64,000 nucleotides of DNA from Kwoniella bestiolae CBS 10118. Taxonomy: Eukaryota; Basidiomycota; Tremellomycetes; Tremellales; Cryptococcaceae. Of the stretch, positions 1 to 11,383 are shown in pieces (position 1 is the first letter of the stretch; each line of letters starts with the position of its first letter). Made by a program: the position numbers and the translations under genes. Location: assembly GCF_000512585.2 (NCBI RefSeq), contig NC_089241.1, positions 744,001-808,000 on the forward strand, given 5' to 3'. The notes beneath the pieces were generated by a model, which was not told the origin of the DNA, did not search any database, and saw only the letters and a program-made list of their open reading frames with translations.

Positions 1-666
1 TATTGGCGAACCAGTAAAGCAGATTCAACAGGTTCACCAAGATGATGACAATGAACGAATTGATAAGGCACGGGTCCCTCTGAATACGGCGTATCGGATC
101 CTGGTTCTGGGGTGTCTGACTGAGCGCCTTGCGTTGGTTCCATGTCATTGTCGATGAGGTGGTACTGATCGTTGACATTCTGAATCTAGCCTTCGTCTCT
201 TTACTATATATCAGATCCCTGATCCTCCGCTTGAACCTTCTCCAGAAGTTTGATCCGGAAAAGAGAATGGTGAGGACCAGGACGAGGAGGGATACGATAC
301 CTAGGATATTAATTATGCCGTATGCCAGTACTTTTTGCTCCGAGACGATGGCGGCCTGGCCGTAGTAGATTGTGTAGGGGTCGGTGTTGTCGGAGAGGGA
401 GTCGAGGTACGAGCTGTTGGGGTAATGCAGGAAGGGGGCATCTCGCCAGGTGGACATTGTGTTGCGGGATGAGGGCGGGGGCGAGTTGGTGGGTGGACAG
501 GCGGTGCTCTTGTACGCGAATCGGGTGATCTAAGGGTTGTGTATGTGGTCGAGGATTATACTAGCAATTGCTGGTTTCCTGGAGATGCCATGCCGTCGAG
601 GATGGTCTGTAGAGCTGGATTGTCTGTTCCAAGGTTGTCCCTTTCAGAAGATGAGGTGAAGTTCAA
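1..666 (-). CDS. Multi-pass membrane protein, receptor-like, partial (runs off the left edge)
   Basis: Read on the minus strand, 529..1 is one open exon. It starts after a TTAG acceptor and is probably joined through a short (32 nt) intron to an exon at 666..562. A further good-looking 49-nt intron (GTGACT..CTTAC..TAG) precedes 666, so the true 5' end lies upstream and is not resolved. The product has an N-terminal stretch with N-glycosylation sequons (NFT, NSS), a first hydrophobic segment (AYGIINILGIVSLLVLVLTI), a basic loop starting FWRRFKRRIRD, and a second hydrophobic segment (SFIVIILVNLLNLLYWF) at the window edge. That order (outside N-terminus, TM1, basic cytoplasmic loop, TM2) is what a seven-helix receptor would show, but two helices cannot prove it. 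The gene is transcribed away from its plus-strand neighbour. Confidence 0.6.
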
Positions 667-1890
667 CTAGGATACAGCGATCTCCGTGAAGGTCTTGTAA
701 GCCTTTCCAAGTCACCCAGTATTGATCTCTGAAGATTTGAGAAGGATACAAGTGTGATTATTGATGGTCAACAACGATTGATTTGTACAAGTCGAAGACC
801 GAATGCAACAAAGCGAGCTGACGAAAGACTGTCATCCACGTACTCGTATGTATACGCACTAGCTTATACGTCTATATTTAAGACTATTTCATCTTTGTCT
901 CATGCTTGACTGGGTTTTGGTTCCTGCTCGTAAATGGTTGGTACGACATTCCGTAATGTTGTTGAAATTGAGTTTACCAGTATGCCATACACACCGTCAT
1001 ATTGTATCTATTCGGTTGCCCCCTCACTGGGTTGATTCCAGTTGTACAACGCATTTCAAAGAGGAATGTCCCATACCAAAAGCAGATCCAAACGCCTCAT
1101 CACGTTGGTGGGGAAGGGGGTCAGCTGAAAAGGCTTTCATGAATTATCGTATCGTGTGTACAGTTCGGTATGTAAAGAAAGAACGTCGGCCAGAGGTGTT
1201 CCGGTAAAATCGCAACGGCGCAGATCACATTTGGTCAACCGATATCAATACCGAAACAGGCAAGATCGAGACCTGTAATCCAAAACAACGTAATTTATCC
1301 TACTCTATGCATTTTGACGGGGATCGATCTACATCTAGCGTGGTGGATGGCATGCGAAGGGACACGCATACCTGTGAGAGGTCGTTCAACACGCTGCGGA
1401 GTTTTTCAGCCTGTGAGAGGTCGTGTGAAAGACTTACGAAGGTCCAATGAGGGCCGGGAGATGCAATGGAACGTTAAGGTTAAAGAGGTAGGTGAGAGGT
1501 ACAGATGACACCATGACCTGATAAAAATCAAAGACGTATGACTCCTCACATGGGGGCTGAAGAGTGGGTGTCAGGAGGATGGATTCCGAGACATCCACTT
1601 ACGACATACCAACAGTACTGTAAAATCAGAGACATTAGGAAATACACGTCGTACCAGCTATAGATCAGAGGGACACGGTAGTAACCGGTTATTCTGATTG
1701 ATGTAGATTACCGCTGGTGGTACAGCCGTGGGAAAGTTGATTGGGCTGAACGATCGTAATGTTTTGGGTATCGGTTTGAGAAAACGTCATCAAACGTACA
1801 GTCCGAAAGAATGGATAAGATCCGATCCAAGTACAACTACTATAATTAAGACAACGTAGCATTCGAAACATACGACCAACAACCACGATC
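667..1890. other. Intergenic region between divergent genes
   Basis: About 1.2 kb between the membrane-protein gene on the minus strand and the EF-hand-like gene on the plus strand. It must hold both promoters and the unresolved first exon or exons of the membrane-protein gene. Open frames here (for example 902-1207 and 1314-1508) have no family resemblance and no convincing splice context. I see no RNA gene or repeat. Confidence 0.5.
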
Positions 1891-3262
1891 ATGGTAAGTA
1901 CGCATCTCTCCACGACTACCCCTCTGAACGAAGATCAATCTCATCAACTGACCTAAACTCACTCCATTTGCATGCAGTCCCGTCCCCGTCGAGCAGCAGC
2001 TTCCAGCTCAACCTTACCTACTCGAACAGAAGATCCAAATGTCGATCCCGAGTTTCTGACGCTCAGTGCGAACCAGCGGAGGAACATTGATAGAGCGTTT
2101 GGTAGGGGCATAGCCATACTGGAAGGAAGGTCGAGAAAGCGGAGGAAGGTTGAGAAGAAGGGTGTCGAGGAAAAGGATGAAGAACAAGAACAAGGTGGAT
2201 TCGTCGCTGAAGATAATGATGAGGGTGGGGGGTTCTTGGTGGATGATGAGGGAGATGGAGGGGCAGGGGGGTTTATGGTGGATAATGATGAGGCCGGAGG
2301 ATTCATGGTAGAAGACGAAGGTGGAGGTTTTATGGTAGATGATGAAGAAAATGGCGGCGGGTTCATGATAGAAGACGATCCCATCCCCTCAAACCCAAAC
2401 GTTCAATCCGAAGAGCAAGATCCATTCCCACCCAAACGAATCCCACTACATCTCCTGCCCTCCCTGCTCACATCACTGGGCTTACCTTCCGACGAAGATG
2501 TCCTGGGTGTATTCAAGGCATCCGCCTCCGGCTGGGAGGACGAGGAAGAACAATCATCTTCCTCTCGTCGGAAGAGGGGACCCAACGAAGAAGGTGGTGG
2601 AGGAGGAGTAGAATTGAAAGATTTCAGAGCGGTCTGTGCGGCTTTGATGGGTCCTGATGACGCCCAGGGAGAAGAGGAGGATGGGGAGGAAGATACGTTC
2701 GAACTTCCCTCTGAGGATGGTGAATCGGACCTATCGTCATTATCTGGATCAGAGTATGGTGAAGATTCCGCTTCCAAGAGTACAAAGAAAAGGACAGGAA
2801 AGGTCAGATCGAAAGATTTCGCATCGGAGGGTGATTCGTCCACCCCTGCGCCTGCAGCTAGACGACGAGGACGGAAGAACATCGATGTAGATTCCAGTGG
2901 GAGAGTACGCTTAAACACCAGGCAGAAAGAGTTGGCCAAGGATATTTGGGAGATGTTGAAGCCCCCTTCTACTACTCAAAAGGGCCAGGTACTGGGTAGA
3001 GACGAGGTCAAGAAGTGGGTGAGGGAGTTGGGCGAGATGTGGAGTGATGACGAGGTGAGTGTGATACACATCTCTCACCATCAACATACCTCTCAGCCAC
3101 GAGATTCGGAAGGTACCATGAATGGAGTAGAGAAGCAAGAACTGATGGTAATCTCAAACGCAGATCACAGAGATGGTCACTCTCTTCTCGACGCAGCATG
3201 AAGGTAGAGGATTAACGTTTGACGATTTCAGTGGAGTCATGTTAAGAGCTGGACTGGTATAA
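1891..3262 (+). CDS. Acidic EF-hand-like protein, 392 aa
   Basis: Three exons: 1891..1893, 1978..3054 and 3164..3262. The first coding exon is just the ATG, followed by a GTAAGT donor; the acceptor is the CAG at 1975-1977. An ATG at 1972 lies inside that intron, so the product should begin M-SRPRRAAA rather than MQSRPRR. The N-terminal third carries a basic cluster (RKRRK) and about six GGF-x-V/I-x-D/E units in a very acidic stretch (roughly residues 75-135). Two regions look like EF-hand pairs: around LPSDEDVLGVFKASASG..VELKDFRAVCAALM, and at the C-terminus (WSDDEITEMVTLF..LTFDDFSGVMLRAG). The canonical loop residues are incomplete, so calcium binding is uncertain. The basic cluster suggests a nuclear location, which is inference. 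The function is not recognised. Confidence 0.75.
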
Positions 3263-3603
3263 AATGGGAGCCAAGAGATCGAGACTATCTAATATATATG
3301 TGTACTTCGTTGTATCATCTGTATGCACATCACAATCGACCACTAGATTTTAAGATAATCTGCAGGAAGCAACTTCTTGAAGGATGCACACAGAGCCAAC
3401 TCATAAGGATACATGTTTTGTATATCAGATACTTCGATGTACTTCAAAATGACAAAAGTGGTAATACAAGTCACTGACAGCTTCAAGGCTCTTCTTCTTC
3501 CCTTTCCCCTTCCCTCCGGATCCATGCGCGTACATCTGGTTCATCAAAGTAAGGACCGAATCATCCACGCGACATGTTACCAGTACAATCGAACCCCTCA
3601 TAT
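3263..3603. other. Short convergent intergenic spacer
   Basis: Spacer between the 3' ends of the EF-hand-like gene and EGT1. It should hold both 3' UTRs. I see no gene in it. Confidence 0.6.
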
Positions 3604-6600
3604 CTACGCATCGTAAGCTACTCTAGCACCAATGAACGAGAACCGATAATTCGCCTGATACCAATTCCTGAACGACTTTCTCCCAGCGATAGAAGGGATA
3701 GTAGCGAATGAGCCTCCGAGCTGTACGTGACATATCCAAACGTCAGCAGGTGTAATATTCTGGCCTCTGGCCTCGTCAAGCAAAGTCACAAATGACACAG
3801 TTCACTAGGCGAAGAAGAAGGAAACTCACAACCACAAAATGTTTATCATCAAAGAAATCCATAGAGTATCCCGGATATATAACAGACGGAACGAACCCTT
3901 CCAACCCTTTAAAGGGCGTGTCGGTCCATTCCCAGACCCCACCATTATGGCCATGCATGATTTTACCAGCATTGTCCATAGTGGTGTTTGTAGGTCTATC
4001 CCAAAGTATTACTCAGAATCAGCAATAGCTCAATCTCATACATCTTCAACAAACAAGCAAAGCAGAACGCTCAACTCACGGCGTGGGATGCCAATTCTTC
4101 ACTCCCGTATTGGCCCCCTCTCCCATGGTCCTAGGTCCATCAGGATGCTCGTAAAACATTCGTAATTCCTCTTCGGTAGGTAATCTACCATTCTTAAATT
4201 TCGCATATTCTTCGAATTCCAATTTAGACGCCATCAAAGGCCATCTACCAGCTATGTCGAAAGACAAGGGTCCATATAGTGATCGGACTTTCCATTCTCC
4301 ATTAACCTCAATCCAAGACGCTGGAGCAATGTCTGAATTCAAATTAGAGTATTTATCGGTCGATTTGAGGTACGTCAGATAATCGGAGTTGCTAATTGTC
4401 AATGAATCAATCTTGAATTTCTTGACTGATCTAGCGATGTTGGGATGTTCGTTATCCCATCCGAACTCATGGGATTCCCATCCATCGATATCTCCATACT
4501 TCTTGTCCTCAATCTCCAAATCCCTATGACCCAGCTCGATCTGGCCTCCTCCGATGGTTATGACCTTATTCTCCTGAGGTACATTCCATTCTCTAGCTAG
4601 TATATCCCATTGAGGGGACGATACAGCCGTAGGAGATCGAGTCAGCGGTGACTGAGCGAGCATGTATAACAAAGTCTCGGCGTGCATAGCTTCGTGTTCG
4701 TAGGTCATAAACAGGACTCTGCCTGTGTGTCTGGTAAAAGATTTTTCACCGGATGACAGGGAATCGTATATCCCCTTGAGACGGAGTCTGACGCGATCGC
4801 GGAATGCGAGGATCTCGGTGAGCGAGGGCCAGTCTTCTTCCGACATGGGCACTTCGGAGTGGTCCTGTGTACATACAAATCAGAGGTCAGCTAATGCGGT
4901 GCAAGGCAAGAACGGTAAATTGCACATACATGACACTTAGTAGGATCATCCACATCAGGGTCGATACCTCTCTCGAAGATTGTCTAACGTAAGCGAGTTA
5001 GCCGATATCCGCTTAAAGGACAGAAAGCATAACTCACCTTGAAATACTCTGGTTCGGTATGCGAGCCTTTGGTTAACCTAGTCAGATGGATGTCCAAGAA
5101 TGTGGGTCTATAGTGCAGGAATGGAGTTCTTGTCAGTCTTGAAGTAGGTGAACAGACCAAGAGCAAATTGCACTCACATGTGACCGGTATAGAACAAACA
5201 GATATGTCTCAAATCAATAGGCTTCTGATGTAGCATCTCCTTAGGTATCATCTGAAGTGTGATGCTAGGTAGAGTCAGTGTTATTAGCAAAGTCACCGAG
5301 TGCCTTGTGCTTATGGAAATTCGTTGACTCACTGATCCCAGAATCTCCAAAGTTCCAGCCAATCATCCCACTTGGGAACTCCCCTAGCCCTTTCTACAGG
5401 GCCCGATCCCTCTTTCTTCGTGTCCAGCACGTCCAGCGCCATCGTTGTGTTGTAAAGGTCCGAGCTGAAAAGAAATTCAGGTCGTTCTAGTACCCAAAGC
5501 CTGTATTCCGAATTGGGGGCTTTCCAAGTATTGACCACTCGTAGGTTGGCTTGGGCGAATAGACTTAAAGCTTCCGAAAGTGAATACTGTTTCGCGTAGA
5601 GGAATCAATCAGTTACTTTTTTTGATGCGATGAAGATATAGCAAGTAGAAGATGTGGATGACTGGCAATCGATGAAATGGGATGGAAATTTCAGTATGAC
5701 ATGACATTCCTGTTTCCGGGAATTTTCAGGCACGCATTGGAAAAAACCCGGTACCGCAAGGTAGGAATGACGTAGTACAGTAAAGTCGGTTACTCACCTT
5801 GTAACTCCATTCTATGTTTAGCAACTCGCCTTTGTCCAACTCTACATCCTGGTTTGATTTGGGCAGATGGATACTTTGTTTATCGTTGGAACGGAAGTAT
5901 GCTTCGTGACGGCCTATTCGTGGTGGATTAGACAAAAGTCAGCTTTATGTCCTTCTTCGGGCGGATGATCAGTGCCGAACCCATGAGGAAGAAGCGTGTC
6001 CCTATAGTATTTTCGGGTTCCTTTGTGTATTTATGTTCCGTCGAGTATAGAAGACCACTCACCCAAAACCTCATTATACCTCCCCACAAACTCCACCTCA
6101 TTCCCCTCTCCCAACCCCAATTCACTCTTCACGACCTCCCAGCCATGCTCCTCGAACCGCTTTGTATGTCCCGCCGGATCATTATAAGCCACTTCCACTT
6201 TCCTTCTCCCCTCCTCTCCGGGGGTAGGTCGTCCGTCCAACCCCAATAGGAGCGTATCGCCTTTTCTCAGCGGAAGAGACTTGAGGAATGGGATTGCAGA
6301 ATCTCTATCGAAGTTGCCCAGAGATGAACCAAGGAAGACGAGGTGTAATGGTCTATCGGGGGTGGTCGAGGAAGTAGAAGTAGAATGGAGGAATGATTCC
6401 TTGACTTCTTGTGGGTTAGTTGAATCGCCCTGAGCGTCGTTGTATGATTGATTGTGGTCGTACTCTGAAGAGATGGGCGACCAGGTACCTGACTCGTCGT
6501 TGTTCGTATTGCAGCTTGGGGTCGATTCGGTGATTTCGCTAGGTAGACATGATATCTCGCTCTTGGGGGTGATGATGTTAATTGACTCAGGAGAGAGTAG

Positions 6601-7644
6601 GGGACTCGGTTCTATGGTCTCTTCTTCCTTGTTGGAGGCAATAGCGATGGGTTGTGCTTCAGCAGCAACTTCAAAAGGAGGAGTGTCGACCTTGCTCTCT
6701 CTTCCCACTTCAGGAGATACCTTGTCTAAACCTAAACCCTCCGAGTCTCTGCTGCTGAGCGAAGCCAATTTACCTTGTCTGATGAACTCCAGTCCGGCGT
6801 TGTAATCGCCATGTAAGCCTATACATTCGACTTTCCCTTTCAACTGATCTCCAAAGCCATCTTGCATCTCGCCCAAAACCCTGTGTAATTCAGGTTCGGA
6901 GAGGTCCAAGGGGTGGTAACGAATTGGTGCGGGGGTGCCCTCGTTGGACGAGAGGGAGGACGATAAGGCGAGTAAGAGATGAGCGGTTTTTCGGAGTGCT
7001 CTGTTATGTCCAAATGAGGGGTTCACAGTCAGCGACAAAATCATTCCTCGATCCGTATAAAGAGAATGGGAACGGAAAGCCACCACTCACCCAGCACCCA
7101 ACTCAACCACATCCCACCCCTGCTCCTGCTCAGCAGTCTGTTCCATCCTAAACGCCTCATCCCCGTCCAGTCCTTCCTCGCCATTAACCCCCTCATTATA
7201 TTTCCCCAGCGCCGCATCCCCCCATTTAGCAGGCTTCCACGGTCTATCCGGCACTTCATCATTATTATCCATCTCATCCCTGTGCTCTTTCCTATGTTTC
7301 TTCGTTGAGAGCGAGCTCGAAGGGAACCCCATGGATTCTGCTATCTCCTTCCCGTGCTCCTTGAGTAGGTGAAGTTCGTCTGGAAAGGGGTAATATTCGG
7401 GAGCGGAGGATGTGATTTTGTCGTAGAGTCGCAGACCCTCTTGGTCGTACAGTACCAGTGTGGGGACACTCCGTTTGTAGCCCCATTGCTTATCTTCTGG
7501 GCGATCCCCTGGGTATTGCGGTGAGGAGGTGCCGAGGAGGGAGGACTCTATTTGGTCTAGGAGGGTGGGTTGGGGGGTTGTCGAGGTATTAGAAGAGGAG
7601 GGGGAAGGGAGGGTGAATATCTTGGTTTGGGTAGATGAGGACAT
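3604..7644 (-). CDS. EGT1: Ergothioneine biosynthesis protein Egt1 (fused histidine methyltransferase and sulfoxide synthase)
   Basis: Ten exons on the minus strand: 7644..7091, 7000..6063, 5913..5798, 5586..5333, 5264..5178, 5107..5038, 4983..4930, 4864..4080, 3995..3830, 3720..3604. They sum to 1046 aa in one frame, as expected for fungal Egt1. The N-terminal half is an EgtD-like SAM-dependent methyltransferase (VVELGAGALRKTAHLL; LVFLGSSLGNFDRD; GDTLLLGLDGR) that trimethylates histidine to hercynine. The middle is a DinB-like EgtB domain with the iron-ligand His in LFYTGH and the H-x3-H-x-E motif HEAMHAE (about residues 748-754). The C-terminus is the formylglycine-enzyme-like fold (GGVWEWTDTPF; NWYQANYRF). 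EgtB-type domains couple hercynine to cysteine with oxygen. In-frame codons continue upstream to 7683, but the ATG at 7644 (MSSSTQTK) is the first Met. An acidic, low-complexity Ser/Thr insert lies inside the methyltransferase half. Confidence 0.95.
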
Positions 7645-8560
7645 GGTGTAGTATGATACAGTTGGTATGTAGGTGATATACAAGAAGATGTTATTTAATT
7701 TACTTGGATTGATACGAGTAGAGTTGGGAAGAAGAGATAAGATATGAGTTTGATCCGATCTCTTGTCACTGTATTTAACACTCTATGAGTGTGTTTGACA
7801 TTCCATTCCACGTTGATCAATGACTGGACGTGTACTCTATCTCTTCCCGCACCGTACCGTTTCAGAAGCGTTCGATTCAATTCGGAATTTCCATCTTTGA
7901 CTCAATGATTAATCAGCTGATGCCGTATGTACATGTACTGCTGCATTCCGCCGCATACACGATGAGTGACGTCCTATGACGTTGTCTCACTACTGTAGTA
8001 CGGTCCAGTCAACCCCCGGTCATCCGAACCGGTAATAGTCTACGCAGTGTATGATCGGATCTAGAACTTTACTAATTCTCCTTGCGATCACCGGATCAAT
8101 ACGATTACGATTACGGTTGTTCTAATCAGATGACACCAATTACACTCACCGCCTACTCGAGTGCTCATAGCTCAGCTGTCATAACTGACAGTGACCGTAT
8201 GCTCCCCCCTATCTCTACACTATATAGGATCAAACTAGCGTACATCTCCATAATCGTACATACAAATGAGACCCATAACGACATAGAAACCGATAGACCG
8301 AAAGACCGAAACCGAGAACCAATCGATATTTTACTGTACATACAAAACAACGAGCGGAAAGAGAAAGAAAACCCAACAAAGAAGACGTAGTCATATCGTT
8401 ATTTCGTGGCAGAATATCGTATCAAACGTGTATGTATGTTTTATATGTATGATGAAAAAACAGACCCCCGACTCGAGCCCAGAATCAGACCAACTTAGGC
8501 ACCAAGATATGAATACCGTAGCGTAGTAAACGTGTCTTCCCGTCTCTCACACGTTCTCAT
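7645..8560. promoter_or_regulatory. EGT1 upstream region and 3' flank of the next gene
   Basis: About 0.9 kb between the EGT1 start and the stop of the next minus-strand gene. It should hold the EGT1 promoter and the neighbour's 3' UTR. A TGACGTCA-like element (tgacgtcctatgacg) lies near 7967-7981. No gene or RNA is supported here. Confidence 0.4.
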
Positions 8561-10706
8561 CTATGATGCAGTCGGAACCTTGTTAGCAAGGTTGGCTCGT
8601 AGCATACTTGCTTTGGTGGGTCTTGGACCTTTGCTCAAGGGTGTAGATACAGACGCTGCTTTTCTGTGGATGGTGGGTGTTGATGACGATGTGGGTAGTA
8701 CAGGTCTCGAGGACGATGTTGGTGTGGAGGTGGGTTTGGGCGTACGAAGTAATGCTGTCTTGTTGAGACGAGGTGTCTACATGTTTCACGCAAGTCAGTT
8801 TCTTCTTGTCCTTGATTGAACAAGTCGACAGCTGTAAGGTAAGTGGGGAGGGTGACACTCACGATACTAGGTTTACCAAGACTCTTCACACCTGCTCCCG
8901 CTCCCGCTCCCTTAGGTTCAACTGACACGTTATCTGCCGAACTAACTTTCAGAGCTGATATAGTCCTGGTGAGTGAATGGCTGGTGGTAGATCGAGAATG
9001 GGTGGACTTGACAGGTGATCGAAGAGAACTGATCGATGAGATGGATTTCGAGCTGTTCGTGCGAAGGAGGGAAGTCTTATTTGGTCGGGGTGTCTAAGGC
9101 AAGAAAGAGGGACGAGGTCAACAACAATTCGTCCTTCCTCAAAGTCGAATACCAATCGACTTTATGCCACAGTCCCATCGAGCATCACAAGGCAGTCATG
9201 CACTCTGTCTGTATAAGTTTGAGCAAAACAATACTTACAATGACAGGTTTCCCCCGCCCTCCTACCAACCCACTCAAAGTCTTCCTCCTTTCCTCCCTCT
9301 CCCTCCTCCCCCTCTCCTTATTCTCCCTCGCCAACCGCTCCATCTCCTCCCTCCCCTTCCGTTCAGCCCGCACAACCTCAATATCCCTATACCCCTCACT
9401 CCCCTTCTCCCCAGCAGCTCTAAGTGCAGAAGCTGTATTCTGCCTAACTTGAATCTCAGGTTCGTTCTTCCATCCTGAGCCTGCACCAGCAAAAGCAAGA
9501 GTCTTTCTTCGTTCCATGCGTTCTTTCTTTGCTTTTTCCCTATTCTCCAGAGCAACCTGTTCTTTCAACTTCGCTGCATCCCTTTCTTCCTGGATTTTCT
9601 CAAAATTTCGATACCCCTCATTACCCTTCTCGCCCGCTGCGCGCAATTGCGAGGTCCTATTCTGCTTGACCTCTACCGCGGGCTTCTCTAAACTAATCAA
9701 TCCCAGCGCCAGAGTCTTTCTCCTCTCCTCTCTCTCTTTCTTAGCTCTTTCTCTATTATCCAAAGCGATCTGCTCCTTGATTTTCTGAGCTGCCTTCTCT
9801 TGCTGAAGTTTCTCGTAGTCCCTATATCCCGCATTACCTTTTTCGCCCGCTGCTCTCAATGCGGAGGTACGGTTCTGCCTAGGAAGGATTGTGGGTGCAC
9901 ACAAGCTAGATACGGGGGTGGGCACTGATAGAGTCCGTTTGTGTTCTCTGATGGGTGTAGATTGGATGATACCATTTGCGGGTCTCTGTGAGTGTATTGA
10001 AGGTGAAGATGAAGGGGCGATTTCTGATTTCAAGCGAAGTTGAGATGATTTAGTCTGTCGCGGTGTGATACTAGGTTGAGCCAGTGATGGGACAGTCTGT
10101 GTACGAGGTTAGCTTAATTAGCCAATGACACGGATCAACCAACATCGCATTTGGAAAGAAAATTGATATCAGGATAAGAGCATAACTCACAATCCCCAGT
10201 CCAACCCTCTTATACCCCGGCATCCCCAACCCTTCCTCTCCCTCCTTTTCTGAAGCCGTACGTCTAGGCTTGATCTCCTCCCAATCCAAGCCCGCTCTCA
10301 ACGCTGCAGACTTGGTCATCCTAGGTCCTAGTCCCTGTCTCGAGGTGGACGACGGCGCAGGTCTAGCCTTGAAAGGTGTATTGGACTGAGATTGGGATTG
10401 TTTAGACGCCAGATCAGATAAGATTGGATCATGGTGCACATCATTGGAGGTCAAAGATTTAGTATCGTATACATCTCCTGCTTCATCCTGGTATGAACCT
10501 CCTACGCCTACGTCTAGGTCCAAAAGTTCCTCGATATCTTCTCGGTCATCGTGGGTGAGCTGCGAATGACCCAGACCTAGGGGATGTTGGTGTTCGATAA
10601 CCGGTGTTTCGAGGGTAGGTGATTTGGGTGAGAAGGTGGCGAGGTGGGTTGATTGCGGGGTGAGGGATGGGTTGGAGGGGGTTTCAGAGTGGGCGTAGGG
10701 TGACAT
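8561..10706 (-). CDS. Protein with eight copies of a P-R-x-N-K-T-S-x-L-R motif, 606 aa, function unknown
   Basis: Four exons, each a multiple of three: 10706..10191, 10096..9239, 9093..8863, 8776..8561. The protein carries eight copies of a short motif close to P-R-x-[NT]-[KR]-[TSA]-[SA]-x-L-R, starting near residues 129, 185, 245, 316, 390, 461, 538 and 586. The third to fifth copies head longer units of about 70 aa (LRAAGEKG-x-x-GYR, then charged helix ending in EERRKTLA). Three introns lie in phase 0, and each follows an isoleucine; two of them fall directly before TPR of a motif copy and the third a few residues upstream of one, which points to growth by exon duplication. The remaining sequence is Ser/Thr/Pro-rich and looks disordered. 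I do not recognise the family. Multivalent binding, for example to a cytoskeletal or scaffold partner, is a guess. Confidence 0.85.
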
Positions 10707-11383
10707 CGTGTGGGTTTGGTGATACCTATAAGGTAGTTTATATCTTCATGCAATGATATGGATGGAGACAATCTCGTTTGTGATGTTCGAGTGGAAGTGA
10801 TAGGTTGCCTGTCGTTGTTGATCGACTGATCGTCTAGGCCTATGAGTAGGATTGGTTTTTGTTACCAAGTTTTATCCGTCTTCGAGTTGGTCGTCAAGCA
10901 ATATCTTCGTGGTAGCAGTACAAAGGATCCGTCGATACTCGTCAGTACTGACACTGGTTATACGGCAACGATTGATTGGTAAAGTGTTTCAACGTCTGAA
11001 ATACGCTGCTCAAGTCGAATGATAAGGACAGGAAAGAGAAGAAAGGACTGAAAATGAAAATGCATACAATGTACAGTCGATTGAATGTTGATTGTCTACT
11101 GACATGTGTTGTTCTTTCGGATGGTACTTATGGTCAGTGCGTAGGAAACAGAAAACGAGAATCATGTAAACAAAAACAAATCAGGCACGGTGGTGATCGA
11201 ACATAGCGTAAACATCAAACCACGTACTTAGTAAACTCACTAGATGGATGTGTATTGATGCATGCGAGTGTGTATATGTATATACATACAATGCATGCAA
11301 CAGCGATCACAAGCCACACGAGTGATGCAGAAAGATCTAAGATCTACCGCATGGGTAAGATGCCCAAAGAAGAGAGCAAACAA
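10707..11383. promoter_or_regulatory. Upstream region of the repeat-motif gene and PRI2 3' flank
   Basis: About 0.7 kb between two minus-strand genes. It should carry the promoter of the repeat-motif gene and the PRI2 3' UTR. I see no coding exon. Confidence 0.4.

Noticed and set aside
902..1508. Open frames upstream of the EF-hand-like gene
   Set aside because: Two frames of 64-101 codons without family resemblance or splice context; expected by chance in 1.2 kb.
3780..4170. Overlapping plus-strand frames opposite EGT1
   Set aside because: They are the complement of EGT1 exons 8-9, which have clear family motifs.
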